Source of the DNA: Simiduia agarivorans SA1 = DSM 21679
GTDB lineage: Bacteria; Pseudomonadota; Gammaproteobacteria; Pseudomonadales; Cellvibrionaceae
NCBI RefSeq assembly: GCF_000305785.2
Contig: NC_018868.3
Location: 620,001-684,000, forward strand
Reading direction: 5' to 3'
Length of the DNA: 64,000 bases
The position numbers were made by a program, and so were the translations under genes. The notes under the pieces are model-generated. The model saw nothing but the letters and a program-made list of their open reading frames with translations, was not told the DNA's origin and did no database searches. This document shows, one piece after another, positions 38,422 to 48,748 of the stretch (its first letter is position 1; every line of letters begins with the position of its first letter).

Positions 38422-38724
38422 ATGGACACACGATTCAAAGTTTGGGGATGGGGTCTGATGTTGGGGGCAGTCATCCCGTGGGCGGCTGCAGCGCCCACTG
38501 ACGCGGAGATCCGCGCACTACTGATTCAGGCATCGATCGCCGCCTACCCGGGCAACTGCCCCTGTCCGTATAACGTGGCACGCAATGGCAGTCGGTGCGG
38601 TAAGCGCAGCGCCTGGAACCGGGCCGGTGGCTATGCACCGTTGTGTTTCGACAGCGACATCACCGACACCCAGGTGGCGGAGTACCGCCAAAAACACGGT
38701 CTGGCCAAGGCGCGCGCACAATGA
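38422..38724 (+). CDS. Small secreted Cys-containing protein paired with a nuclease
   Basis: This 100-residue protein has a signal peptide (WGLMLGAVIPWAAAA) and a short mature part with four Cys in NCPCPYN, SRCGKRS and APLCFD, suggesting two disulfides. I know similar proteins next to secreted endonucleases on integrative elements, but no function is assigned. Its stop overlaps the nuclease start (ATGA 38721-38724), indicating tight coupling. Roles as a cofactor, chaperone or inhibitor of the nuclease are all possible. Confidence 0.72.
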   Translation: MDTRFKVWGWGLMLGAVIPWAAAAPTDAEIRALLIQASIAAYPGNCPCPYNVARNGSRCGKRSAWNRAGGYAPLCFDSDITDTQVAEYRQKHGLAKARAQ

Positions 38725-39758
38725 GCCGCGCGTTTCTACGACGGGTACTGCTGGGATGGTTGCTGGTGGTCCAGGGCGTCTGGGCCGATGTCATTACGCC
38801 GTCTGATCGCGTTACCACCGGTCTGAATGTCCGGGCGCTGGCCTCCGACACCGTGATCGCGGCTCTCGCGCCCGGCGAATCCGCCACCTACGTCGCCACC
38901 ATCCCGCAATACTACGTGATCGAATTAGCTGATGGCCGACGGGGCAGGGTAGCCAAGGCCTGGGCCCGCTATGTGGAAGGGACCACCCAAAGCATCCTCA
39001 AGATCGCAAGCTTTAACATCCAGATATTTGGCATGACCAAGGCCGGTAAACCCGCGGTCATGGCGGAGCTTGCCGACATTGTCCGCCAATACGACGTGGT
39101 GGCCGTGCAGGAAATCAAAGACGCCAGCCAACAAGTACCGACATTGTTCCTGAATACCATCAACGCCGATGGCACCCACTACGCATTTTTACTGAGCGAG
39201 CGGGGCGGGCAACAACCGGATGACCAGGGCTCGCAAGAGCCGTATGCGTTTTTCTACAACACCGACACGGTCAAACCAGTCGATGCCGGGCAGCTGTTTG
39301 ATGACGCAGCCGATGACCTGTTTCAGCGTGAACCGTTTATGGCGCGCTTTGCCAGTGTCCAGGGCGGATTAACGTTTGTCATGATTACGGTGCACACCAA
39401 GCCGGAAGAGGCAGTGCCCGAGATCAAAGCGTTACACAGGGTGGTACAAACGGCACAAGCGCACTACCTGGGTGAGGACGATTTTGTGGTGTTGGGCGAC
39501 TTTAATGCGGGCTGTGACTATGCAAGTCCAGCTGAATTTGTGGGCCACGCCATTGCTAGTGAGTACCACTGGCTAATTCCGGACGATGCCGACACCAATG
39601 TGTCCACCAACAGCGCCTGCGCGTATGACCGCATCCTGATTACCGAAGGTATGGTGGGCGATTATACGGGGGAGTGGGGTGTCGGGACGGTATCCAGTAA
39701 AACCGTGTCGGACCATTTTCCGGTGTGGGCGGAGTTTAAGGTAGGGCACCACAATTAA
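38721..39758 (+). CDS. Secreted endonuclease/exonuclease/phosphatase (DNase I-like) with SH3 domain
   Basis: This 345-residue protein has a signal peptide (about 1-22), an SH3-type segment (TGLNVRALASDTVIAAL) and a DNase I-like EEP domain with FNIQIFG, VAVQEIKD, THTKPEE-like ITVHTKP, VLGDFNAGC and SDHFPVW. The acidic and His residues needed for metal-dependent phosphodiester cleavage are present. It would act in the periplasm or outside the cell. It could degrade extracellular or incoming DNA, but phosphatase activity on other substrates cannot be excluded. ATG 38721 is preferred since the signal peptide starts there. Confidence 0.88.
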   Translation: MSRAFLRRVLLGWLLVVQGVWADVITPSDRVTTGLNVRALASDTVIAALAPGESATYVATIPQYYVIELADGRRGRVAKAWARYVEGTTQSILKIASFNIQIFGMTKAGKPAVMAELADIVRQYDVVAVQEIKDASQQVPTLFLNTINADGTHYAFLLSERGGQQPDDQGSQEPYAFFYNTDTVKPVDAGQLFDDAADDLFQREPFMARFASVQGGLTFVMITVHTKPEEAVPEIKALHRVVQTAQAHYLGEDDFVVLGDFNAGCDYASPAEFVGHAIASEYHWLIPDDADTNVSTNSACAYDRILITEGMVGDYTGEWGVGTVSSKTVSDHFPVWAEFKVGHHN

Positions 39759-39926
39759 ATAGGTCAAATCCGGTATAGGGTCTGTTAACGACCCAAAGCG
39801 GACGTTGGTTGACCCCTTGAGAGAAGTGCAGTTTGGTCATAGAAGCTGACGTTACAAGCAACATCCATGCTTCTAACCGTGAACCCAATAAAACAGACGA
39901 TGTGATTAATAATAGGAATATCGGTA

Positions 39927-41879
39927 ATGTATGTTTCTGAGCTACATATTCAGAACTTTAGGATATTTGAAAGTTTAAAATTATCTTTGAACCCGGGGCT
40001 TAATGTGCTTGTTGGCGAGAACAATTCCGGCAAGACAGCGCTAATAGATGCCGTACGGATCACTCTGGATACGAATTCCGCTGAATGGACCCGCATAACT
40101 GAATCCGATTTCCACAATTCTTCTGATACGTTTTCAATCAAACTAAAGTTTGACGGAGTTACGCCGGATCAGGCACGTACCTTTGTAGAACATCTTACAC
40201 ATGAAGAGCGATATGAAGGTGTAAGGCATTCTGTATTGTATGTGACCTTGACCGCCCGACGTACCGATGTGATTAGGCGGGGAAGCCGCTTAATCAGGAC
40301 TGAACTGAGGTCAGGAATTAATGGTGACGGTCTCCCTATCGAAAGAGAAATTCGGGATTATCTTTCGTCAACGTATTTGAAACCACTCAGAGATGCCGAG
40401 GCGGAGCTGTCCTATGGTCGAGGCTCCAGGCTAGCACAAATACTCTCCTCTTCGAAGCACTTCAAACGTGATGGAGTTCATTTCGAGGCATTGCTTAAGG
40501 GATTGATAAAAGCAAATAGTGAAGTAAAGAATAATCAGGGGCTAAAAGATAATCGGTCGGATATTGACCGCTACGTTAAAGAGCTTACATTCAATACAGA
40601 TAAGTTTGATTTGTCTATTCAAATGCTCGGCAGTCAGGAGTTTGACTCGCTGAACACTCTAGAGCGAGAACGTGCGTTTCAGGATATTTTGCAACGCTTG
40701 AGTCTGGTGCTTGATGAGTCAAAACCCATGCAAGGGCTTGGATATAGCAATATCCTCTTCATGGCTACAGAGCTGATATTGCTTGAGCAGGAGAATAGTG
40801 ACTTCCCGCTATTGTTAATCGAAGAGCCCGAAGCTCATTTGCACCCGCAGTTACAAATGAAGCTTTTAAAATTTATCAGAGATACCTACTCGGACACCAA
40901 ATCGGCCACATTCCAGACGATCCTTAGCACCCATAGCCCTAATTTGGCGTCCAAAGCGCCCCTAGAAAGCATGATCCTTGTTTCAAATGGGTCCGCGTTT
41001 CCGCTAACAAAAAGCGAGACATTGCTCGATTCGGAAGACTATGTCTTCCTTGAGAAGTTTCTCGATGTAACAAAGTCTAATTTGTTCTTCGCGAAGTCCG
41101 TTCTCATTGTCGAGGGTGATGGCGAGAGCATCTTGCTCCCCACTATTTCAAACTTGCTCGGAAGGCCTTTAGAGAATTACGGGGTAAGTGTGGTCAATGT
41201 AGGCAACACTGCTTACACGCGATATGCAAAAATATTCCTCAGAAGGGAGGCTCTTAATGGCAGTATCTCTAAGATACCAATTCGCGTTGCCTGTCTAAGA
41301 GACATTGATCTTTGGCCTAAGGATGCCGATAGCAACGTAAATGAGGTGGGATTCAAGACGCTCAAGCCACGGAACAAGCATTTCTGGTTGCCTAGGTCCG
41401 ACCCCGATGGTGAGACATTTGGGACTGCCGCATTTGACAAAAGAAAGTCACTCCAGTCATTCGAAATCATGCATGAGGATGTAAAGCTCAATCTCGTAGA
41501 TTTACAAAATACGCATGTCTTTGTGTCAGATGAGTGGACATTTGAATACTGCCTTATCCGAAGCGGTCTTGCAGAAGACATATATGACCTCGTGAAGAGC
41601 AAGGATGATCCGGCTTTCGCAGACCTCCCTACTGAACCGGAAATTCGGGCCATAAAAATATACGGGCTCATTGAATCAAGAAGTCTCAAGACCGATGTGG
41701 CGTACCGTCTAAGCCAGAAACTGATTGAAGACTATTCCGGCACGGAAGGTAAAGATCGGCTTCTGGAAAAGATACCTGCGTACATTAAGGCCGCTATCGC
41801 TTATGTTACTGAGCCGTTCAGCTCGTCTCCCGTTGTTGACGAAACTGCTACGGCAGCAGCCGGTACAGGAAGCGAGTAG
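39927..41879 (+). CDS. OLD-family ATPase/Toprim nuclease, Gabija GajA-like
   Basis: This 650-residue protein has an SMC/RecF-like ATPase (Walker A GENNSGKT at 30-37; signature and Walker B LLIEEPEAHLHPQ; H-loop LSTHSPNLA) and a C-terminal Toprim nuclease domain (LIVEGDGE with Glu396, DID at 459-461). The ATPase-plus-Toprim architecture defines OLD nucleases; with a UvrD-like helicase directly downstream it is class 2, the Gabija arrangement. It is longer than the described GajA (about 580 residues). GajA is a sequence-specific DNA nickase restrained by nucleotides; the same is inferred here. A UvrD partner starts at the very next base after the stop codon. Confidence 0.88.
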   Translation: MYVSELHIQNFRIFESLKLSLNPGLNVLVGENNSGKTALIDAVRITLDTNSAEWTRITESDFHNSSDTFSIKLKFDGVTPDQARTFVEHLTHEERYEGVRHSVLYVTLTARRTDVIRRGSRLIRTELRSGINGDGLPIEREIRDYLSSTYLKPLRDAEAELSYGRGSRLAQILSSSKHFKRDGVHFEALLKGLIKANSEVKNNQGLKDNRSDIDRYVKELTFNTDKFDLSIQMLGSQEFDSLNTLERERAFQDILQRLSLVLDESKPMQGLGYSNILFMATELILLEQENSDFPLLLIEEPEAHLHPQLQMKLLKFIRDTYSDTKSATFQTILSTHSPNLASKAPLESMILVSNGSAFPLTKSETLLDSEDYVFLEKFLDVTKSNLFFAKSVLIVEGDGESILLPTISNLLGRPLENYGVSVVNVGNTAYTRYAKIFLRREALNGSISKIPIRVACLRDIDLWPKDADSNVNEVGFKTLKPRNKHFWLPRSDPDGETFGTAAFDKRKSLQSFEIMHEDVKLNLVDLQNTHVFVSDEWTFEYCLIRSGLAEDIYDLVKSKDDPAFADLPTEPEIRAIKIYGLIESRSLKTDVAYRLSQKLIEDYSGTEGKDRLLEKIPAYIKAAIAYVTEPFSSSPVVDETATAAAGTGSE

Positions 41880-43760
41880 ATGTCCGAACTAGGGATTACT
41901 GATAACGATATCGACGAGTTCCTCCTGGACTACAACCAAAGGCTTTCAGACCCGTTGATGGCCCTCGAATTTGACGAAGTCAGGCGGGCTATTATCAAGT
42001 CTTGGGACGATGTTCAGGCCTGCCCGGGCAGCGGTAAGACGACGATTGTTGCGGCCAAGCTCCTCATTCTTGAAAAGAAGCTAAGGTCTGCGGGCTTAGG
42101 AGTATGCGTTCTGACGCATACCAACGTTGCCCGTAATGAAATTATCGCTAGAATTGAGACTTATCCTTCGGGCTTTCGGCTCACGCAGTACCCAAACTTT
42201 ATTGGGACCATTCAGGAGTTTGTTAACAGATTCCTGGCATCACCCTATTTGCGATCAATAGAGATGAATCCTGTCCGGATAGATGATGATGCCTGCGCGG
42301 CGCTGATGAGCAGCAGGATTAGTTATAGAACGAAGAACTTCTTAGCTAAAAACAAACACGCATCTATATTCGAGCTAAAGATTCACCATGAGACGGGAGA
42401 GATTCAGGTTCCAGGCTTTAAAAATGAATCGAACTCACCTTCTTATAAAAATCTTACGGAAGTATTTCTTGAACGCGTTGATAGAGGATACTTCTTTTAC
42501 TCAGAGATGTACTATTTCGCAAAGAAGTGCATTCAGGAGAATGCCGAGGTTGTAAGCGCGCTCAGAAAACGCTTTTCCTTTGTCCTTGTGGACGAAATGC
42601 AAGATACACAAAAATTTCAGGACGACCTCATTAACGAATTGTTCCTTTGCAATGATGTTATGCTGCAAAGGCTAGGGGATCCCGATCAGGCCATTTTCGA
42701 CAATATAGGTGGAGAGAGTCCGAATGAGACTTTCAATGCCAATAGCGCGCTCGTTCCCCTCAAGAGCACACATAGATTTACGGCGGATATAGCTGCCAAG
42801 ATATCCGGTCTGAGCGTTACCGGGATAGGCGAACTTCAGGCGTTTAAAGAAGCCTCACATGACACGCCTCACACGATATTTCTCTATACAGATGCTACAA
42901 AAATAAATGTGTTGGAGAGATTTTGCGAGTTGCTCGATGCGTTGGAGATAAACAATCAATCTCGTTATGCAAAGGCTGTGGGGGGCACAGAAGGCCAGGG
43001 AGGCTTTATCAGCGAGTATTGGCCCAGCTACGATAGAGCAAAATCCGTTAAGACACCGAGGCCCCAGTTGCTCATTGAGGCAGTATCACGCGAGTGGTGG
43101 GCGACGGAAGCTGATGCGGCCTTTCAGTATGCACTACTCATGCAGTGCATACTGGATTTGCTACGTCGAGGCGGCGTTACTGAAAACGTCGGAGCCTATA
43201 CAAGGCACTATTCCGCGACCAGTCTTGATAGCCATCTAAGGACCATGGGAGCACACGAAGAGTTTAAAGGTCTGCTCACGTCCTGGATTATGGATGGAAC
43301 CCCCTCTAAGGAACTCTGGAAGACACAATGCACTAAGTTGTTGTCTGTACTGGGAATTGACGGTGAAGAGGGGCTGGTGAAAGAATATTTGGTCTATTCA
43401 GAGAGCAATGGCGACGATAACGTTATCTCCCCGGCCGGAACGGCGAATGTATATCGCTCAGCTACCGGGCGTGAAATAGAAATCGGAACGATCCATTCTG
43501 TGAAAGGTGAAACACATGATGCGACGTTGGTACTGGAGACAAAAAATCACCAGTTTGATATAGAGACGCTATCCGGAAGGTTGGCCTTCACGGAAAACGG
43601 GTCAATTTCCGGAACACGGAAGCAAAAATTTGCCAGACAATTGTACGTAGCCGCTAGCAGACCTCGTAGGCTCCTTTGTATGGCGGCACACCAGGACCGG
43701 ATTCAGCCTAATGTAAGGGCGCAGCTAGAGCGGCATGGGTGGATAATTCAGCTAGTATGA
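41880..43760 (+). CDS. UvrD/Rep-like helicase, Gabija GajB-like
   Basis: This 626-residue superfamily 1 helicase has Walker A CPGSGKT (48-54), Walker B LVDEMQDTQ, the motif III region LGDPDQAIF, and motif V GTIHSVKGETHDATL with motif VI VAASRPRRLLC. The ATG abuts the stop of the OLD gene, so translation is coupled. It is larger than the described GajB (about 500 residues), with extra sequence in the middle (about 370-470). In Gabija, GajB senses DNA ends or nucleotide depletion and activates GajA. Confidence 0.88.
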   Translation: MSELGITDNDIDEFLLDYNQRLSDPLMALEFDEVRRAIIKSWDDVQACPGSGKTTIVAAKLLILEKKLRSAGLGVCVLTHTNVARNEIIARIETYPSGFRLTQYPNFIGTIQEFVNRFLASPYLRSIEMNPVRIDDDACAALMSSRISYRTKNFLAKNKHASIFELKIHHETGEIQVPGFKNESNSPSYKNLTEVFLERVDRGYFFYSEMYYFAKKCIQENAEVVSALRKRFSFVLVDEMQDTQKFQDDLINELFLCNDVMLQRLGDPDQAIFDNIGGESPNETFNANSALVPLKSTHRFTADIAAKISGLSVTGIGELQAFKEASHDTPHTIFLYTDATKINVLERFCELLDALEINNQSRYAKAVGGTEGQGGFISEYWPSYDRAKSVKTPRPQLLIEAVSREWWATEADAAFQYALLMQCILDLLRRGGVTENVGAYTRHYSATSLDSHLRTMGAHEEFKGLLTSWIMDGTPSKELWKTQCTKLLSVLGIDGEEGLVKEYLVYSESNGDDNVISPAGTANVYRSATGREIEIGTIHSVKGETHDATLVLETKNHQFDIETLSGRLAFTENGSISGTRKQKFARQLYVAASRPRRLLCMAAHQDRIQPNVRAQLERHGWIIQLV

Positions 43761-43778
43761 ACATGAGTATTCAAGGTA

Positions 43779-45116
43779 ATGGATGTGCTGAATAATAGGG
43801 AATGGTCAATATTGATATGGTTTACGGCCTTAGCACTTTATGTAGGGCTGTCGCCTAGAATGCAAGAAGTTAGGGCTTCATTGATAGATGTTATCCAATC
43901 CTTCTTTGTCTGGAAGATTCAGTCGGTACTCTTCTTGGCATTATCTTATGTTTCTATTGTGGTCTATTTTCTCCATGAAATGGATATGTGGCATATAGGG
44001 CAACTTAAAAGTACATTAATCTGGTTTTTTGCTGTGGCCTTCTTGTCATTTTTCGATATTGAAAATTACAAAAAAGATAGTGGACTATTTAAGAAGACCT
44101 TATTAGACAATATAAAACTTATTGCGTTGGTCGAGTTCTTGATCGGGTTTTATGTGCTGCCATTCTTGGCTGAATTAATTCTGTTTCCAGTATTGGTTCT
44201 TATCACCATGCCGCATGCTTATTCTCAAACAGATGAGAAATATAAAAGTGTTGAAACCCTCTTTGGAACGATTTTGGCAATCTTCGGATTTTCTCTTATT
44301 ATTTATGCGCTATATGAATTAGCCACAAATTTTTTTGTGTTTACTAAACCGGAAACAGCTGAAGATTTTTTGCTCCCGCCTTTTTTAACACTAGCCTACC
44401 TGCCGTTCATATTTGCTCTGGTGATTTACACGACCTATGAAAATATATTTGTGAGGCTGCAATTTTCTATAAAAAATAAGTGGGTAAAACGATTTACTAA
44501 AGCTTTTGCTCTTATTGTGTTCAACTTCCATATTAAAGACCTTGAGCGTTGGGTATGGATGCTTCAAGTTAGGGATACCAATAATCTTCGGGATGTATTC
44601 AAAGCATGGAAGGATTTCAGAGCCATGCGCAAGGTTGAGAAAACCCCGCCCTCTATTTCAAAAAATGAGGGATGGTCGCCATATGAGGCGCAAGGATTTC
44701 TCAAAGAACATGGTATTGAAACAGGGTATTATAAGGAATTGCAAGGAGACTGGTTTGCTTCATCCCCATATGTGGAATTTGGGGATGGGCTCATAAAAGC
44801 AAATATCGCTTACTATATTGATGGAAATAGCCGCTCTGCCCGGTCTTTGAGAGTGACCGTAAATATAAATGATGGCAAAGATACAGATTTAGCCAGAAAC
44901 AAGATGCTTGATGCTGTCGAGACATTATTTCAGAAAAGCACCAACCATATCCTTCCTGAAAAGATAAAAGAAGCGATTATCAATGAAAAAAATATTGATG
45001 ATATCTATGACCTCTATAGCGTGTCTTTTGAAAATGAAGTTTGCGCTAATCATCGTTTAAATGGCTCTACTCTCCGGTTTTGTATCGCTATGCTGGAAGA
45101 TTCTCAGAAACATTAG
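43779..45116 (+). CDS. Multi-pass membrane protein, third gene of the Gabija-like operon
   Basis: This 445-residue protein is unknown to me. Residues 1-220 hold about six or seven transmembrane helices (near 12-24, 48-64, 79-91, 112-145, 163-185 and 203-220). Residues 250-445 form a charged soluble domain with SKNEGWSPYEAQGFLKEHG and an alpha/beta pattern (LIKANIAYYIDG, LRVTVNIND). It begins 18 bases after the helicase gene, with a plausible AAGG ribosome site, in the same direction. The gene is visibly more AT-rich than those before it. A membrane effector or anchoring role in defence is inferred only from linkage; independent acquisition is possible. Confidence 0.8.
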   Translation: MDVLNNREWSILIWFTALALYVGLSPRMQEVRASLIDVIQSFFVWKIQSVLFLALSYVSIVVYFLHEMDMWHIGQLKSTLIWFFAVAFLSFFDIENYKKDSGLFKKTLLDNIKLIALVEFLIGFYVLPFLAELILFPVLVLITMPHAYSQTDEKYKSVETLFGTILAIFGFSLIIYALYELATNFFVFTKPETAEDFLLPPFLTLAYLPFIFALVIYTTYENIFVRLQFSIKNKWVKRFTKAFALIVFNFHIKDLERWVWMLQVRDTNNLRDVFKAWKDFRAMRKVEKTPPSISKNEGWSPYEAQGFLKEHGIETGYYKELQGDWFASSPYVEFGDGLIKANIAYYIDGNSRSARSLRVTVNINDGKDTDLARNKMLDAVETLFQKSTNHILPEKIKEAIINEKNIDDIYDLYSVSFENEVCANHRLNGSTLRFCIAMLEDSQKH

Positions 45117-45606
45117 GTAGCATAAGTTATTTGGGTACCAATGTCCGCTTCTGGCCAAGGGGAGAGATGCGCCTCTCCTGCAATATTTCGGTTTCGCCCT
45201 AAAAAGCTGGTTTTCGATAAACTGATTACGCTAAACCTTACAAATATACGAAAAGGTGCGACGAGCGCTAAGATGAAATCCTCTGATGAGCGCGAGCAGG
45301 ACAAATCGCCTTTTTATAATTTTTATTAATGTCCGCTCTTGGCCGAAAGAAGACTAATTAATGTTATTTAGAACATCTCAATGTTAGCCGCTCCTCACTA
45401 ACTGAGGGTGCCGTCGATCCGGTAACCGTGCTGACACGCATATCGACTAGTGCGTGCGCCGCATACTGCAGCACATTTCAGCTTTTTAGGCCATTGCGGC
45501 CAATCGGAGTGGCTAAATTAGGAGTATTTTTTCAAGCAGTATAAGGTATGAAGAAGTGGGCCTCCTAGGATCCACTTCGTTGCAATATTCAGTGTGTGTA
45601 AAGTTG
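45117..45606. other. Non-coding accessory stretch with short repeats
   Basis: No gene is seen. A motif AATGTCCGCTTCTGGCC near 45139 recurs in altered form at 45329. The stretch at 45340-45379 matches the 3' end of the integrase gene at 49085-49125 at 30 of 38 positions. A 7-bp stem (GAAGTGG/CCACTTC) near 45551-45577 lies just beyond the protease gene end and may terminate it. Confidence 0.5.
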
Positions 45607-47951
45607 TTAATCGCAAAGATATCTTTGGAAATAGCTCGCGAAAGATAAATTGCTGCATCCTACTGAATTGCATGAACTTATTTTGACATCGACGTCAGCG
45701 GAGTTTTCAGTTAAATGAGGTGATCCAAATACTGTAAAGGAATAGACAAAATTGCTTCCATCTATGCTATACCAATGATCGTATGCGTTGGCATTAGAAG
45801 CTTCTTCCCATTCGGAGGTGTATACGGATTTATTATTCTGGCAACTGTACAGCGGAGTGGCTGAAATCCAGCTGGGTGCTGCCGGTGATCCAGGGGCGCC
45901 ATTAGGGTAGCTTGTTGCACCACTTGCAGACCCTACACTTGCCGCTGCGGTTATTCCTGTTTCTTCGAAAGCGGATCGTATCGCATCTTGCTCTGAAGCG
46001 ATGTTTGTGCTGGATAGCATGGATATTCTAAAGTCATTAAACATTACTAATCCATCCCCATCTCTATCTGAGAGTACGGTTAGACCTTCTATGAACAGCT
46101 CAGCGGCCCTTCTGAATGTAATGCCATTATATTGGTGACCAGTTTATAAAAAAAGTGGGAGCCTATCTGGGAGCTAGCGTGCCAGTCTCCAGTTACCATG
46201 TCCTCAGGATAGTGTTTTGGGGTGACCGCGGATCTGTTATCGGGAAGTGTCCAGGTTGGATTGCTGAAAGGTGGAGTTTTGTCGTAGTTTTGAAAAATCA
46301 ACGTGTGAATGTCGGCAATTACTTCCTGTACCGTTAAATGTTCTAGCTTCTCACTAGTAGAAGCGTTGACTCCATCCAGCCAAATGGTATATACATCTTG
46401 AGCCACACTTGCATTAACTGCATGGCCAAGTTCGTGCCCCATATTTACCTTTGAGCTTTCCGTGGTTGGACTCAGCAAAATTGACGCGACTCTTTGGTAA
46501 GTATTATTTCTACCTGGTACATATCCAAGGCGGTATGCGGCATTCCCTGCACCTACGTCAGTTGTATTGGGTATTACATGAAGTGATTCCGTTTGGTTGG
46601 CTCCCGCATCGCAACATCCTGGGTGCTTCAAATCCTCCCACATCAACGCTGCTTTTCTTGTGTACTCGTAAGCCTTTACAAATTTGTCGGCCGTGCATCT
46701 CGGGTCCGTTGGAGTTACATTACATGTGCCCTCTGGAGTAAAAATTGACGTACTCCTACCGCAGCTTAGTGTGTCGCCAAAGGTAGAGTTGGCTGTTTTT
46801 CCGTCATTGTAGTCACACACTCTGGGTGCGGTTAGGTGTGAGCTGATATCTGTGGATTTTACTTCGCCGGATCTTACATTAAGGGTGAGTAATTCGGCTT
46901 TATCTGTAGGTGAGTTGTCGAAATAGAGAGAATAGTATTCGGCATAAGGTTTCGCGGAGTTGAAAGTTGGCCGAAGTTGTTTTTCCACCCTGTATCTAGG
47001 GTCGCTTAGGTCTACAGATTTTCCGTGTTTTAGGAAGAAGTTGTAGAATTTTGTCCTTGCTTCATTCTCGCTAATAAACTCTAGATTGGAGCTTGGTTCA
47101 TTTGTTGAAATGTTGGATACTATTCTTTTCGGTTTCTTATTTTTGTCTAAAATTATTCTTACTTTTGCTGATCTTATTTTTATACTTTTATAGTATTGTT
47201 GGAATACGTATTCGTTAGGGCTTTCACTTTCTAATGAAAATGTCATTGTGTCTGGAATTGGGTTGTATGATAGGAATCGGTTGAGGTTTTTGGTGGCATC
47301 ATTTTTTGTTTCTATTCTTGTATCAATTCCCAATTTTTCTGGTTTTGGTACGAAGGTAAGTGTTCCGTTTTTTCCGAGTGAATAAGATTCGGGTTTGTGC
47401 TCCCCTAAAGCGTCAAAAATTAGCCCTATTTTATTTATTCTTTCTTGTTCATGGCTTTTGCTTTTTTGTTGGGCTGTGTCTCCAAATATATTGGAGATTG
47501 TGGAGTTTTCGTTGGATTCTATGGTGATTATTTTATTTTCGTCCACTATTGATCCAGATAATGGTTGATCGCTCGAATCCAAGTTGTTGCCGTAAATCGC
47601 AATTGATTTTTGTGGAATTGTTAGCCTGATTTTATTGGATGGCTTATTGTCTAAAAACCCAACGAAGTGGACCGTGGATGTTGTATTATCATAATATGAT
47701 TCTGATATTCGAAAGGATCTAGATAATCCGTTGACTGTATAATAACTTTCCTTCCTGGATTTTACTGCCTTTATTAACTCATTAAAGTTTAGATCTAAAA
47801 TTTCACGTGTTGCATCAGAGGGTTGAGAGGAGTCTTTTGAGCTACTGTCTTTTGGTGGGGCATGTGGTTTGGTGACCTGTTCAGCATGCGTGGTAAATGA
47901 TGCTGTCAGGAGGAAGGCTGAAACTAGGTGTAGAGTTTTCCTGATTATCAT
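45607..47951 (-). pseudogene. Secreted M4-type (thermolysin-like) metalloprotease, one frameshift
   Basis: A signal peptide (HLVSAFLLTASFTTHA), a propeptide with an FTP-like region and a peptidase domain with HELGH (506-510) and EVIADIH for the third zinc ligand are intact. The frame then breaks near 46128: the first frame ends shortly after IMALHSEGPLSCS. The other frame, reached by restoring one A, continues NGITFRRAAELFIEGL, a typical M4 C-terminal helix, to the stop at 45607. The break removes about 150 residues including the active-site His region of the C-terminal lobe. The gene is AT-rich compared with its surroundings. A sequencing error is possible, as the missing base adjoins an A/T-rich run. 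Confidence 0.82.
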
Positions 47952-48748
47952 AGATCTAGTCCTTAGAGTATTGGTTCTATTCTATTAGAACTTATTTAGC
48001 TTGATGTCAACCCCGCAGCTTATTTGATCTCGGTGTTTGTGAGTTTTCTCTCAATGACCAAGTTCTTGTTTTGTAGGGGTTCTAGTGAATCTCCTTCTAG
48101 AAAGACAAAAACCCTATCAGTGCCCGTCAATTCTAGCCTGTGGTGGGAAGGTGCATTAATTCTCAGAAAGTGGCACTTACTCCTCGAACGACACCATCAG
48201 ATGTTCAAATTCTGGAGCTCCCCAATCTGTCAGAACAGGTACTTCCCCTTCAGATTGATATTTTGCCATGCGACCGATGAAGCTCGGTTGATGGCTATCG
48301 CCAGCTTGACTTTTCCGTGAGTCATAAAGCTTTGGAATAGATAGTTCAGCACCTTGCTACAGCAAAGTGCTGAACCGAACAACAAGAGGTTCTGATATTT
48401 TTGTTGCCTACAGAGTACTCAAGTGGATCAAAGCTTCGGGTATAGATCCGAATCTTCGCAACATGGTTTTCGATTAAATGGTCACCGTCTCGAACCGGCC
48501 ATATAAACCGCCATGGTGATAGTACCGTTGACATGAACCGGAAGGTGCAGCGGCAGGATTGTCGGATATAGAACGCTTGGAAATAGCTGTAGATTCAATA
48601 GGTTATCTGAATTTTTGTGAAAATTTTCAGAATGCCGATTGACCTTCTACGTAACAGCGTAGCCAAATCAGACTTCGGAACCTAGAATGTGGTGTTCTAG
48701 CGGGCTCATTTTTCCCGTTTGGCATGGAATTAGATTTAAGGAGGAACT
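47952..48748. other. Non-coding stretch with one strong hairpin
   Basis: About 800 bases without a convincing gene. The only clear structure is GTTCAGCACCTTGCT (48344-48358) and AGCAAAGTGCTGAAC (48361-48375), a 15-bp stem with one mismatch and a 2-base gap. It may be a terminator or the trace of an inserted element. Short frames here have no ribosome sites or family signatures. Confidence 0.5.
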
